A stretch of DNA of 64,000 bases from CAYOWQ01 sp964407695 (GCA_964407695.1 CAYOWQ010000011.1:62001-126000), one strand, 5' to 3'. Shown: positions 50,768 through 59,911, numbered from the stretch's first letter. The notes: generated by a model from the sequence alone, not told the origin. Made by a program: numbers and translations.

Positions 50768-51154
50768 ATGATTCAGAAAGAAACACGCCTCGAAGTGGCC
50801 GACAACAGCGGCGCCAAGATCGCCGCGGTGATCGGTGTGCTCGGCTCTTCGACCGCTCGCGGCAAATACACCCGACTCACCATGGGCATCGGCGACAAGG
50901 TGATCTGCGCGGTGAAGAAGGCCCTCCCCAACGGCGACGTGAAAGCCGGCGATAAGGTGCAGGCGGTCATCGTGCGAACGAAGTATCCCACGCGCCGCGA
51001 TGACGGCTCGTACGTCCGCTTCGATTCCAACGCTTGCGTGCTGATCGACAAGGAAGGCAATCCTCGCGGCACGCGCATCTTCGGCGCGGTCGGCCGCGAA
51101 CTGCGAGAGAAGAACTACATGAAGATCGTTTCGCTCGCGTCGGAGGTGGTCTGA
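50768..51154 (+). CDS. rplN: 50S ribosomal protein L14
   Basis: A 128-residue L14 with MIQKETRLEVADNSGAKI, KVICAVKKALPNGDVKAGDKV and the end VGRELREKNYMKIVSLASEVV. Contains about six extra residues in the middle loop relative to E. coli L14. Confidence 0.96.
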   Translation: MIQKETRLEVADNSGAKIAAVIGVLGSSTARGKYTRLTMGIGDKVICAVKKALPNGDVKAGDKVQAVIVRTKYPTRRDDGSYVRFDSNACVLIDKEGNPRGTRIFGAVGRELREKNYMKIVSLASEVV

Positions 51155-51155
51155 C

Positions 51156-51485
51156 ATGGCTCGTCACGTACGCAAAGGTGATCAGGTGATGGTGACGGCC
51201 GGCGACGATAAAGGCCGAGTCGGCGAGGTTCTGCGCATCATTCCCGAGCAGGACCGCGTGGTTGTTCAGGGCGTGAACATGCATGCCAAGCACCTCAAGC
51301 CCACCCAGACTCGTTCCGGCGGCATCGTTCGCCGGGAAATGCCGATTCATATTTCAAACGTCAGTCCCGTGGTCGATGGCAAGCCCACGCGGGTGCGATT
51401 CGTCGTCCGCCCCGATGGCGGCAAGTCGCGCGTCGCCGCACGGACCGGGAAAGAACTTCATGCCCTTCGAGGCAAATCCAAGTAA
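51156..51485 (+). CDS. rplX: 50S ribosomal protein L24
   Basis: A 109-residue L24 with the KOW motif (DQVMVTAGDDKGRVGEVLRI), then VVVQGVNMHAKHLKPTQTRSGGI and HISNVSPV. It begins one base after the rplN stop. Confidence 0.95.
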   Translation: MARHVRKGDQVMVTAGDDKGRVGEVLRIIPEQDRVVVQGVNMHAKHLKPTQTRSGGIVRREMPIHISNVSPVVDGKPTRVRFVVRPDGGKSRVAARTGKELHALRGKSK

Positions 51486-51512
51486 CTCGTTCGACTGAGG
51501 CTCCAGAGAATC

Positions 51513-52181
51513 ATGGCTGCTGAAAAGGAAGTCACCAAAGAAAAATCCAAGGGCAAGGTCAAACCGACTGAGCCCGTGGAATCGGCTCCGGCCGGTCCGC
51601 GCGTGCCGCCTCGTCTTCACACGAAGTTCAAGGATGCCGTTGTCGCTGCCACGATGAAGGAATTCACGCTGGACAACATGCACCAGGTGCCGCGCCTGAG
51701 CAAGATCGTGATCAACATCGGCGTCGGCAAGGTGCTCGAGAACCAGAAGCTCAAACCCGAGATTCGCGAAACCGTGATCGACACGTTGACCAAGATTTCC
51801 GGCCAGAAGCCGGTCATGGTGCTCGCCAAGAAGAGCGTGTCCAACTTCAAGGTTCGCGAAGGCGCCCCCTCGGCGTTCATGGTCACCCTTCGCCGCGATC
51901 GAATGTGGCACTTCCTTGATCGCCTGATCAACCTCGCCGTGCCCCGAATCAAGGACTTTCGCGGCCTCAAGGACTCCGCATTCGACAAGGCAGGCTCCTA
52001 TTCCATGGGATTGTCCGAGCAGGCTGTCTGGCCGGAGATCAACATGGCCAACGTCAACTTCACTCACGGGATGAACATCAACCTCGTGTTTGAGAACAGC
52101 ACTCCCGCTCTATCAAAGTTTGTCCTCAAGGAGCTCGGCATGCCGTTTGTCCGCCCTGAGGAAAAGGCTCGACGCAACTAA
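51513..52181 (+). CDS. rplE: 50S ribosomal protein L5
   Basis: A 222-residue L5, about 40 longer than E. coli because of a Lys/Glu/Pro-rich N-terminal extension (about residues 1-37). The core is normal: NMHQVPRLSKIVINIGVG, GQKPVMVLAKKSVSNFKVREG, LDRLINLAVPRIKDFRGL. It binds 5S rRNA. The function of the extension is unknown. Confidence 0.95.
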   Translation: MAAEKEVTKEKSKGKVKPTEPVESAPAGPRVPPRLHTKFKDAVVAATMKEFTLDNMHQVPRLSKIVINIGVGKVLENQKLKPEIRETVIDTLTKISGQKPVMVLAKKSVSNFKVREGAPSAFMVTLRRDRMWHFLDRLINLAVPRIKDFRGLKDSAFDKAGSYSMGLSEQAVWPEINMANVNFTHGMNINLVFENSTPALSKFVLKELGMPFVRPEEKARRN

Positions 52182-52218
52182 TCCGGTTCCACACCACGAT
52201 CCCCTGAAAGAATGATTC

Positions 52219-52404
52219 ATGGCAAGTAAGCGTCACTTTGTTCGGATGACCCAGAAGCCGAAGTTCTCTACTCGGAAGCGCAACCGGTGCGAACTCACCG
52301 GTCGCTCTCGCGGCGTCTATCGAAAGTTCCGCATTAGCCGCATCATGCTTCGTGAGCTGGCGCTGCAGGGCATGATCCCCGGCATGCGCAAGGCCAGCTG
52401 GTAA
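52219..52404 (+). CDS. rpsN: 30S ribosomal protein S14, short form without zinc ribbon
   Basis: A 61-residue S14 of the short type. The two CxxC pairs of the zinc-binding form are gone: the first reads CELT and the second RISRIM, leaving one Cys. The ending RELALQGMIPGMRKASW is standard. The loss of the zinc site parallels that in L36 of the same operon. Confidence 0.94.
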   Translation: MASKRHFVRMTQKPKFSTRKRNRCELTGRSRGVYRKFRISRIMLRELALQGMIPGMRKASW

Positions 52405-52435
52405 ATCATTCGAATCTTCAGTCCGAGGCTCCACG

Positions 52436-52834
52436 ATGGCTCAGCACGATCTCACCGCCGACATGCTCACCAGAATCCGTAATGCGGTCCGCAACCGCAC
52501 TCGAGATGTCGTCTGCCTGAATAACAAGCTCAATCGCGGCGTCGCCCAGGTGCTCGTCGACGAGGGCTATGTCCGCTCCTTCGAAGTCGTCAATGACGGC
52601 CAGCAGGGTCAACTCAAGATCCACTTGAAGTATGGCCCCCGCGGCGAGCAGCTCATCAGCCACATTGATCGCGTCTCCAAGACCGGCTGCCGAGTGTATC
52701 GTTCGGTCGACGATCTCCCCCGTCCGCTCCAGGGCCTCGGCATCTCGGTCATATCGACCAGTCGTGGCGTCATGAGCGATCGCAAGTGCCGTGAATTCAA
52801 AGTTGGAGGCGAAGTCATCGCGACGGTCTCCTGA
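52436..52834 (+). CDS. rpsH: 30S ribosomal protein S8
   Basis: A 132-residue S8: DMLTRIRNAVRN near the start, YVRSFEVV, the RVYRSVDDLPRPLQGLGISVISTSRGVMSD central-to-end block. S8 represses the spc operon in E. coli; no equivalent target could be seen here. Confidence 0.96.
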   Translation: MAQHDLTADMLTRIRNAVRNRTRDVVCLNNKLNRGVAQVLVDEGYVRSFEVVNDGQQGQLKIHLKYGPRGEQLISHIDRVSKTGCRVYRSVDDLPRPLQGLGISVISTSRGVMSDRKCREFKVGGEVIATVS

Positions 52835-52861
52835 CCCGAGCCTTGCCCGAGGTATCCGCCC

Positions 52862-53419
52862 ATGTCCCGTATCGGTAAACAACCCGTCACCGTCCCCGCC
52901 GGCGTCAAGGTCGCGGTAAGTCCGCAAACACGCACGATCAACATCGAGGGGCCGAAGGGCAAGCTCTCGATGGTGCATCGTCCCGAGGTCTCCGTCGCTT
53001 GGCAGGAGTCTGAGAAATCGATCGTGTGTTCCATTCCAAAGGAAAAGGCCGACGACCGCCAGATCCGAGCCTATTGGGGAATGACACGCGCGCTGATCGA
53101 CAACATGATCGAAGGCGTCGTCAAGGGCTATGAGAAGAAGCTTGAAATCAACGGCGTCGGCTGGGGCGCTCGCGTCCAGGGACAGAAGGTGGTCCTCAAC
53201 GTGGGCTACGCCAATCAGATCGAAGTGACCATTCCCGCCGGCGTCAAGGTTGAAGTCAACCAGAACGCCGTCAACATCTCCGGCCCCAGCAAGCAGGCCG
53301 TCGGTGAACTCGCCGCCACGATTCGCTCCAAGCGGAAGCCCGAGCCGTATAACGCCAAGGGCATCAAGTACTCCGATGAAGTCATCACCCGCAAGCAAGG
53401 AAAGGCTTTCGGTTCCTGA
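52862..53419 (+). CDS. rplF: 50S ribosomal protein L6
   Basis: A 185-residue L6 with two related domains: SRIGKQPVTVPAGVKVAV with EGPKGKLSM, and the C-terminal GVWG-like GVGWGARVQGQKVVLNVGYANQ. The conserved end EPYNAKGIKYSDEVITRKQGK is present. Confidence 0.96.
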   Translation: MSRIGKQPVTVPAGVKVAVSPQTRTINIEGPKGKLSMVHRPEVSVAWQESEKSIVCSIPKEKADDRQIRAYWGMTRALIDNMIEGVVKGYEKKLEINGVGWGARVQGQKVVLNVGYANQIEVTIPAGVKVEVNQNAVNISGPSKQAVGELAATIRSKRKPEPYNAKGIKYSDEVITRKQGKAFGS

Positions 53420-53461
53420 TTCCCTCAGGACCTTCTGAATTCAATACGAGGTCTGTTCGCC

Positions 53462-53821
53462 ATGAACCGATTCCAGCTCAAATCTCTCCGTCGAAGTCGC
53501 CGCAAGATCGGCATCCGCAAGCGCATTCTCGGTGTGCCTGATCGTCCGCGCCTGACCGTGTTTCGTTCCCTGAAGCACACCTACGCCCAGGTCATCGACG
53601 ATCTCTCCGGGAAGACCCTCGCTGCTGCCAGCACCAATGAATCCGGCAAGGCGGTCAAGTCCTCCAACGCCGCCTCCGCCAAGGATGTCGGCAAGCGTCT
53701 CGCCGATCGCGCCAAGCAGGCCGGCGTCACCCAGGTCGTCTTTGATCGAAACGGATATCTCTTTCACGGCCGGGTCAAGGCCCTCGCCGAAGGCGCTCGT
53801 GAGGGCGGCCTCCAGTTCTAA
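53462..53821 (+). CDS. rplR: 50S ribosomal protein L18
   Basis: A 119-residue L18: basic start with RRSRRKIGIRKRILGVPDRPRLTVFRS, then YAQVIDDLSGKTLAAAST and the conserved GYLFHGRVKALAEGAREGGLQF end. Binds 5S rRNA with L5. Confidence 0.96.
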   Translation: MNRFQLKSLRRSRRKIGIRKRILGVPDRPRLTVFRSLKHTYAQVIDDLSGKTLAAASTNESGKAVKSSNAASAKDVGKRLADRAKQAGVTQVVFDRNGYLFHGRVKALAEGAREGGLQF

Positions 53822-53846
53822 TCTCCCTCCAGACTGAAGCAAATCC

Positions 53847-54551
53847 ATGCCTGAACTGATTGACGAATCATCGAATATTGAATCCACCACCGTTGGCGTC
53901 TACCGCACGGCGGCCACGGTAAAGGGTGGGCGTCGGTTCTCCTTTTCGGCCATGGTGGTCGTTGGTGATCGACGCGGCCGTGTTGGGCTGGGGTACTCCA
54001 AGGCGAATCAGGTCCCGCAGGCCATCGAGAAGGCTCAGAAGGAAGCACGGCGAAAGATGAAGGGATTCACCCTTCAGGATCGCACGCTTCCACACACCCT
54101 CGAAGGCCGCTTCGGCTCCTGCAGTGTTCGTCTTCTCCCGGCTTCGCCAGGCACCGGCGTGATCGCCGGGGCAGCCGTTCGCGCTGTGCTCGAAATGGCG
54201 GGCATCCAGGACTGCCTCTCCAAGTGTTATGGATCCACCAATCCCAAGAACCTTGTGAAGGCCACCATCGATGCTCTCAGCCAGGCCCGTTCCCGACAGG
54301 CCGTTGAATCACTTCGCGGCGTGACCATTCCGCCGACCTCGGTCGAAGAAGCCATCGAGCGTGGAAGGGCATTCATGCCTGTCGTCAAGTCAACCGAACG
54401 AGCGGCCGCACCCAAGAACACGGTCGGCGACGCCAATCGTCAAGGCCGTCGCGGCGGTGGCGGCCCACGTCGTTCCCGGTCTCAGCATCAGCAACAGCAA
54501 CAGCAGCAATTCACCGGCGAGAGTGAAGCCGGCGAATCCGAAAGCACGTGA
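53847..54551 (+). CDS. rpsE: 30S ribosomal protein S5 with a long glutamine-rich tail
   Basis: A 234-residue S5. The core is normal (FSAMVVVGDRRGRVGLGYSKA, SPGTGVIAGAAVRAVLEMAGI). From about residue 172 an extra tail follows that is Arg/Gly-rich, then Gln-rich (Q-run near residues 214-224). The usual length is about 166. The tail is probably exposed. rpmD (L30), often next, is missing. Confidence 0.95.
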   Translation: MPELIDESSNIESTTVGVYRTAATVKGGRRFSFSAMVVVGDRRGRVGLGYSKANQVPQAIEKAQKEARRKMKGFTLQDRTLPHTLEGRFGSCSVRLLPASPGTGVIAGAAVRAVLEMAGIQDCLSKCYGSTNPKNLVKATIDALSQARSRQAVESLRGVTIPPTSVEEAIERGRAFMPVVKSTERAAAPKNTVGDANRQGRRGGGGPRRSRSQHQQQQQQQFTGESEAGESEST

Positions 54552-54616
54552 CCTGAACGTCCGTAACGCAGTTTTTCTCGTGTGAGATCCATTATCCAGT
54601 CAGGACAGACGTCATC

Positions 54617-55117
54617 ATGATGATTCACGACATTACGGTTCAGGTCGGCCCTCACAAGGCTCGTCGTCGCGTGGGTCGCGGCGAAGGCTCCGGGCGCGGC
54701 GGAACCTCAGGACGCGGCCACAAGGGCGCTGCCTCCCGCTCCGGCTTCAAGCGTCGCCCCGGTTATGAAGGCGGCTCGAAGCCTTTCGCGATGCGCATGC
54801 CGAAAATCGGTTTCAACAATGTGCAGTTCGCGACGAAGTACAACGTCGTCAATCTGAAGTCGATCGACGCCCGCTGCAATGCGGGTGAGCGTGTTGATTC
54901 GGAATCCCTCGCCAAGCTTGGCCTTGTGCGTGACCCAGGCCTTCCGCTCAAAATTCTGGGCGAGGGTGAACTGACCAAGAAGCTTCATATCGTCGCCGCG
55001 AAGTTCTCGGCAACGGCTAAACAGAAGATCGAGGCTGCTGGCGGCAGCATCGAGGAAATCGTTCGCAAGACCTGGGCTCGCCAGCCCAAGGAGAAGAAGG
55101 CCGCCGTCAAGGGTTAA
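54617..55117 (+). CDS. rplO: 50S ribosomal protein L15
   Basis: A 166-residue L15: RRRVGRGEGSGRGGTSGRGHKGAASRSG start, then FAMRMPKIGFNN, NVVNLKSIDAR and a C-terminal Lys/Ala tail of about 20 residues. ATG codons at 54617 and 54620 are equal choices. Confidence 0.95.
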   Translation: MMIHDITVQVGPHKARRRVGRGEGSGRGGTSGRGHKGAASRSGFKRRPGYEGGSKPFAMRMPKIGFNNVQFATKYNVVNLKSIDARCNAGERVDSESLAKLGLVRDPGLPLKILGEGELTKKLHIVAAKFSATAKQKIEAAGGSIEEIVRKTWARQPKEKKAAVKG

Positions 55118-55136
55118 CCCACGACGGCCGGATGGA

Positions 55137-56537
55137 ATGTTTCAGGCTCTCATTAATATTTTCCGTATTGCAGACCTGCGAAACCGGGTGCTCTTCACGC
55201 TCGGGATGCTGGTTATCTATCGAATTGGTTTCTGGATCCCCATTCCGGGCGTCGATCAAAGTGCGCTGCAGGTCAGTGCCAAGAACGCCGCGGGCGGCGC
55301 TCTGGGGCGTGTCGCCGATTACATGATGATCTTCTCCGGCGGCTCCCTGCACCAGTCAACGGTGTTCGGCCTCGGCATCATGCCGTACATCACGGCGTCG
55401 ATCATCTTTCAGCTCATGCAACTGGTCTTTCCCCAGCTCCAGGAACTGAAGAAGGAAGGGGCCAGCGGGTACCAGAAGATCACTGAGTGGACCCGGTATG
55501 CCACTGTGGGGCTCTGCATTGTTCAGGGCATCATGTGGCTCACATACCTGCGGACGAACGGATTGGTTCAGCCGGGTTTCGAACTCGGCACCAACCTGCT
55601 TATTTTCTATGCCGCGGGCATGACCTGCCTGACTGCCGGAAGCGTCTTCCTCATGTGGCTCGGTGAACAGATCGACAAGTACGGCATTGGAAACGGGATC
55701 TCCATGATCCTCATGGCGGGAATCCTTTCTCGCATGCCCAATGCCGTGAATTGGATCGTCGATAACTTCAATCCTCGCCAGGCCGACAATGAGGGCATCG
55801 GGCTCGTCGGATTGCTCTTTGTCATCGCGGCCTTTGTCTTCGTCACCGCCGGCGCCATTCTGATCACCGTGGCCCAGCGCCGAATTCCGATTCAGCAGGC
55901 CAAGCACACGCGTGGTCGCAAGGTCTATGGCGGCCAACGTCACTACCTCCCGCTTCGAATCAACCATGCCGGCGTCATGCCCATCATCTTCGCCTCGTCA
56001 CTGATGGTCTTTCCGTCAGCCATCTTTGGCTGGATGCAGACTCGCGCTGCCGTCGGCGCTCCGGAGTGGTGGCAGGCGACGACGGCCTTCCTGGCTGCGA
56101 ATTTCGTGAACGGAAGCTATCCCTACATCGTGTTCGAGGTTGCGCTCATCTATTTCTTCTCCTACTTCTGGACCACGGTCCAGTTCAGTCCGGAGGAAAT
56201 GTCCAAGCAGCTTCGCGACCATGGATCATTCATCCCCGGCCTTCGTCCCGGTCCGCGCACCGCGGAGTACCTTGAGGCCGTGATGGAGCGAATCACCTAT
56301 GTCGGCGCCGGCTTCCTTGCTGTGATTGCCATTATTCCAACCATTGTGGCCGAGCAGATGGGTATTCCCTACTACGTGTCCGCCTTCCTCGGCGGAACCG
56401 GCCTCCTCATCGTGGTCAGCGTCGGTCTCGACCTGATCCAGCGGCTTGAGGCGAATCTGCTCATGCGGAACTATTCCGGATTCCTTTCCACCGGCGAATC
56501 GGGCAACGCACCGAAAATCAGGAGCACCCGAGGCTGA
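55137..56537 (+). CDS. secY: Preprotein translocase subunit SecY
   Basis: Central channel of the Sec translocon, 466 residues with about ten membrane helices. FRIADLRNRVLFTLGMLVIYRIG start, GIMPYITASIIFQLMQLVFPQLQELKKEG, the NGISMILMAGILSRMP plug-side region and the C-terminal LEANLLMRNYSGFL. A large loop around residues 240-275 carries basic residues for ribosome contact. Its stop overlaps the map start. Confidence 0.97.
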   Translation: MFQALINIFRIADLRNRVLFTLGMLVIYRIGFWIPIPGVDQSALQVSAKNAAGGALGRVADYMMIFSGGSLHQSTVFGLGIMPYITASIIFQLMQLVFPQLQELKKEGASGYQKITEWTRYATVGLCIVQGIMWLTYLRTNGLVQPGFELGTNLLIFYAAGMTCLTAGSVFLMWLGEQIDKYGIGNGISMILMAGILSRMPNAVNWIVDNFNPRQADNEGIGLVGLLFVIAAFVFVTAGAILITVAQRRIPIQQAKHTRGRKVYGGQRHYLPLRINHAGVMPIIFASSLMVFPSAIFGWMQTRAAVGAPEWWQATTAFLAANFVNGSYPYIVFEVALIYFFSYFWTTVQFSPEEMSKQLRDHGSFIPGLRPGPRTAEYLEAVMERITYVGAGFLAVIAIIPTIVAEQMGIPYYVSAFLGGTGLLIVVSVGLDLIQRLEANLLMRNYSGFLSTGESGNAPKIRSTRG

Positions 56538-57406
56538 TGGTGACGACGTCGGCAATGCAATTTCCCGCCACGGCGATGGAACGCGACCGTTCGGTCCGTT
56601 CCCGGCGCTGCACGGTTTCAATCCGCTCGGCCTCCGAGATCGAGCAGATCCGCCGGGCTGGCGCGGTCGTGCGGTCCGCACTCGAAGCTGCCGCGGCCGC
56701 TGCGAAAGTCGGCGCCTCAACCGCAGATCTGGATCAAGCCGCCGGTCGTGTCCTGATCGACTCCTCAGCGCGGTCCCTCCTTCTCGACCACCCGCACAGT
56801 GAGCATGGACAGCCTTTCCCAGCCTGTACCTGCGTCAGCGTCAATGAAGAAGTGCTTCACGGCGTCCCCGGTCCGCGACGGCTCGCCGCGGGCGATGTTG
56901 TCTCGATCGATTGCGCTGCCTCGTTGAATGGCTGGTGTGCCGATGCGGCCGTCACCGTCAAGATCGGCGGCATCAGCCCGGCCGCTCAACATCTTTGCGA
57001 TGCCGCTGAAATGATCCTTGCCTCGGCCATCGAATCGATGCGCCCAGGGCGGGCGTGGAGCACTGTTGCCGCGGCAATGCAGGATTGTGCCGCCATGTTG
57101 GGCGTCTGCCTGGTCGGCGGCTATGCGGGCCATGGAATCGGGCGCCACCTGCACGAAGCGCCGTCCGCGCCTTGCGTCGTTGATCGTTCATTTGAAATGT
57201 GGTCGGATTTCACCCTCCGGCCGGGCATGGTCCTCGCCGTGGAACCAATCCTTTCCCACCATCAGGTCGAAACGTCGTTGCGTCCCGATGGTTGGACCGT
57301 TTCCGCACCGAAAGGTTCGCTTTTCGTTCATGTCGAGCATACTGTTGCGATTACCCGCCGCGGTGCCGAAGTGCTCACGGATGGTCGGGAGCCTACGGCC
57401 TCGTAG
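56537..57406 (+). CDS. map: Methionine aminopeptidase type I
   Basis: A 289-residue enzyme that removes N-terminal methionine. Metal ligands are in place: SIDCAASLNGWCADAAVTV (two Asp), YAGHGIGRHLHE (His), LAVEPI (Glu) and FVHVEHTVAIT (Glu). An N-terminal extension of about 30 residues is poorly conserved; a start at ATG 56576 is possible. Overlaps the secY stop as TGATGG. It takes the position of adk/map in other superoperons, with adk missing. Confidence 0.93.
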   Translation: MVTTSAMQFPATAMERDRSVRSRRCTVSIRSASEIEQIRRAGAVVRSALEAAAAAAKVGASTADLDQAAGRVLIDSSARSLLLDHPHSEHGQPFPACTCVSVNEEVLHGVPGPRRLAAGDVVSIDCAASLNGWCADAAVTVKIGGISPAAQHLCDAAEMILASAIESMRPGRAWSTVAAAMQDCAAMLGVCLVGGYAGHGIGRHLHEAPSAPCVVDRSFEMWSDFTLRPGMVLAVEPILSHHQVETSLRPDGWTVSAPKGSLFVHVEHTVAITRRGAEVLTDGREPTAS

Positions 57407-57420
57407 GGGGAAGTGTCTGA

Positions 57421-57636
57421 ATGCCTAAGGAAGAAAAGATTACGCTCGAAGCTGAAGTCACGGAGGCGCTACCCGACGCCAAGTTCAAGGTCCGGCTTCA
57501 GAACAACCAGGAGATCCTCGCCTACGTCAGTGGCAAGATGCGCAAGTTTTTCATTCGAATCCTCCCCGGCGACAAGGTCACCGTCGAGATCAGCCCGTAT
57601 GACATGAGCAAGGGTCGAATCGTCTTCCGTCAGTAA
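57421..57636 (+). CDS. infA: Translation initiation factor IF-1
   Basis: A 71-residue OB-fold protein: ITLEAEVTEALPDAKFKVRLQNN, then LAYVSGKMRKFFIRILPGDKVTVEISPYDMSKGRIVFR. Binds the 30S A site during initiation. Normal length. Confidence 0.97.
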   Translation: MPKEEKITLEAEVTEALPDAKFKVRLQNNQEILAYVSGKMRKFFIRILPGDKVTVEISPYDMSKGRIVFRQ

Positions 57637-57709
57637 GAGTTGTTGTGTTCTGTTCTTGGGCTGGCTTCAGCCCTCCGCACTCCACCCCGCACGAATCACG
57701 AGTCCCGCC

Positions 57710-57826
57710 ATGAAAGTTCGTTCCAGCATCAAACGCCGCACCCTCGATTGCCAGATTGTCGTACGCAAGGGCAAGCGGTTTGTCATTAACAAGAAGAATC
57801 CCCGCCTGAAGCAGCGTCAAGGCTGA
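57710..57826 (+). CDS. rpmJ: 50S ribosomal protein L36, zinc-free form
   Basis: A 38-codon gene. Starts MKVRSSIKRRTLDC and ends NPRLKQRQG. The zinc-binding C/C/C/H arrangement of most L36 proteins is lost; only one Cys (residue 14) is left. It lies between infA and rpsM as usual. Being very short it is easily missed by gene callers. Confidence 0.92.
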   Translation: MKVRSSIKRRTLDCQIVVRKGKRFVINKKNPRLKQRQG

Positions 57827-57851
57827 TTCACACGCTGTTTGGAGCCAAACC

Positions 57852-58229
57852 ATGCCCCGTATCGCCGGCATCGACCTCCCCGAAAAAAAGAAGATCCTCT
57901 TCGCACTTCAATACATTCACGGCGTCGGTCCCAAGATCGCCCGTGAGATCTGCGAAAAGGCCGGAATCGACCCCGATCGTCGTGCCAACGACCTCGGCGA
58001 TCCCGAACTCGGCGCCATCGCCGGCATCATCGATTCCGACTATCTCGTCGAGGGTGCCCTGCGTCGCCAGGTCTCCCAGAACATCCAACGCCTGAAGGAT
58101 ATTCGTTCCTATCGGGGCGAACGCCACCGCAAGGGTCTCCCGGTCCGCGGCCAGCGCACACGAACCAACTCGCGCACCCGCAAGGGCCGCAAGAAGACCG
58201 TCGCCGGTAAGAAGGGCGTCAAGGGCTAA
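57852..58229 (+). CDS. rpsM: 30S ribosomal protein S13
   Basis: A 125-residue S13: RIAGIDLPEKKKILFALQYIHGVG, then the helix-two-turn-helix and the basic C-terminus GQRTRTNSRTRKGRKKTV. Contacts tRNA in the P site. Confidence 0.96.
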   Translation: MPRIAGIDLPEKKKILFALQYIHGVGPKIAREICEKAGIDPDRRANDLGDPELGAIAGIIDSDYLVEGALRRQVSQNIQRLKDIRSYRGERHRKGLPVRGQRTRTNSRTRKGRKKTVAGKKGVKG

Positions 58230-58291
58230 TCCGTTCCGCGAGCAACACCTCACGGTAGTGCACATCACTCACCTGCGAAGAAACACGATCC

Positions 58292-58666
58292 ATGGCCAGC
58301 AAGAAAAAAGTTCGAAAGAATGTCGTCAAGGGCATCGCCCACGTCAATGCGACCTTCAACAACACTCAGGTGACCATCACCGACGTCAACGGCGAAACCC
58401 TTTGCTGGGACTCCGCCGGGTCGGTGGGCTTCAAGGGCGCCCGCAAGTCGACGCCGTTCGCCGCCACGCGCGCTGCGGAAAAGTGCGCCGGCAAGGCCAA
58501 GCGCCTCGGTATGAAGGAAGTTGAGGTCCGTGTTCGTGGCGCTGGCGGCGGTCGAGAATCGGCCGTGACTGCATTGCAGAACAACGGTCTCAAGGTCACT
58601 GCCGTCGAAGACCACACGCCGATTCCTCACAACGGCTGCCGCCCGCCCAAGCGCCGACGCGTGTGA
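58292..58666 (+). CDS. rpsK: 30S ribosomal protein S11
   Basis: A 124-residue S11: GIAHVNATFNNTQVTITDVNGE, RKSTPFAATRAAEKCAGKAK, then RGAGGGRESAVTALQNNGLKV and the end PHNGCRPPKRRRV. rpsD (S4), usually next, is absent. The 195 bases before rpoA show no obvious ORF or terminator. Confidence 0.96.
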   Translation: MASKKKVRKNVVKGIAHVNATFNNTQVTITDVNGETLCWDSAGSVGFKGARKSTPFAATRAAEKCAGKAKRLGMKEVEVRVRGAGGGRESAVTALQNNGLKVTAVEDHTPIPHNGCRPPKRRRV

Positions 58667-58861
58667 CAGAGTTATCGTCGGGCAGGTATCCGCCTGCCTG
58701 TGTGCCCGCCTATCGCCCGATCATCCGCTGACGCGACTGATCGGACTTTCAAATCGTTTCCCGCAGCCAAGAAGGAACCGCCGGCCGATCAGCAGGGCCG
58801 TCCGGAATCCGAGAGCCTGCGGGCGCCTTTCCCGGCACTGCTGAATTGTTGGAGTTACTGC

Positions 58862-59866
58862 ATGCATCTTCGTTGGCGTGGTCTTGAACTTCCTGCTCGA
58901 GTCGCTCCGGATCCGGGGTCGATGTCGAGGACTTTTGGTCGCTTTATCGCTGAGCCGTTTGAACGTGGCTTCGGCACCACCGTCGGCAACAGCCTTCGCC
59001 GCATTCTCCTCTCAAGCCTCGAAGGCGCAGCCATCACCAAGGTGAAAATCGGCGGCGTTCAGCACGAGTTTTCGACGATTCCTGGCGTTCTCGAGGATGT
59101 GACCGACATCATTCTCAACATCAAGGGCCTCATCGTGAGCATGACCTCCGACGAGCCCAAGACCATGACCCTCTCGGCCGAAGGCCCGGGCGAGGTCACC
59201 GCCGAGCTCATCGAGGCGGACACTTCGATCACGATTCACAACCCCGAGAAGGTGATCGCCACCCTTACTTCCAAGGTTGATTTCGAAATCCAGTTCACCG
59301 TTTCCCGGGGTCGTGGTTATCAACCCGCGTCTGAGCAGTACGGCCGAACCGAAGACCAGGAGATCGGTGAGATCCCCATCGATGCAATCTTTTCGCCGGT
59401 TCAACGGGTTCGCTATCGCGTTGAAGATACCCGCGTCGGTCAGCGGACCAACTACGACAAGCTGATCATGGATATCTGGACCAACGGCACCGTCTCCCCC
59501 GAGATGTCGCTGGTGGAAGCAGCGAAGATCCTGCGCAAGCACCTCAATCCGTTCGTGCAGTACTTCGAAATGGGTAACGCCGTCGTCTCGGCCACTGCCG
59601 CGACGACCGCCGGCGTCGATGAAGATCTTCTTCGCAAGATCAATATGCCGATCTCGGAGTTGGAACTTTCCGTCCGGGCCAGCAATTGCATCGAGTCGGC
59701 CAAGATCAAGACCGTCGGCGCGTTGATTTCAAAGACTGATGCCGAACTGCTCGCCGTCCGTTCGTTTGGAAAGACCTCGCTGCGCGAGGTGAAGAAGAAA
59801 CTCGAGGAAATGGGCCTCTCGCTCGGCATGCGATTGCCCGAAGGTGCCCTGGTCTCGAAATCCTGA
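58862..59866 (+). CDS. rpoA: RNA polymerase alpha subunit
   Basis: A 334-residue alpha subunit: MHLRWRGLELP start, the N-terminal assembly domain FIAEPFERGFGTTVGNSLRRILLSS, and the C-terminal DNA-binding domain MPISELELSVRASNCIESAKI with FGKTSLREVKKKLEEMGLSLG. The N-terminus (first 20 residues) differs from E. coli. The frame extends to 58700, but ATG 58862 has GGAG at good spacing and fits the family. Confidence 0.97.
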   Translation: MHLRWRGLELPARVAPDPGSMSRTFGRFIAEPFERGFGTTVGNSLRRILLSSLEGAAITKVKIGGVQHEFSTIPGVLEDVTDIILNIKGLIVSMTSDEPKTMTLSAEGPGEVTAELIEADTSITIHNPEKVIATLTSKVDFEIQFTVSRGRGYQPASEQYGRTEDQEIGEIPIDAIFSPVQRVRYRVEDTRVGQRTNYDKLIMDIWTNGTVSPEMSLVEAAKILRKHLNPFVQYFEMGNAVVSATAATTAGVDEDLLRKINMPISELELSVRASNCIESAKIKTVGALISKTDAELLAVRSFGKTSLREVKKKLEEMGLSLGMRLPEGALVSKS

Positions 59867-59911
59867 TGGTTCGCCGCCCCACATCTGGGGCCGCTTTGAA
59901 GGAGTGTTGTC

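Noticed and set aside
45618..53398. Long minus-strand frames opposite ribosomal genes (for example 45618-46346, 47465-48352, 50204-51157, 52418-53398)
   Set aside because: They are shadows of GC-rich codon bias opposite well-established ribosomal genes and contain no recognisable motifs.
58700..58861. Upstream extension of rpoA
   Set aside because: The family start and the GGAG site both point to ATG 58862.
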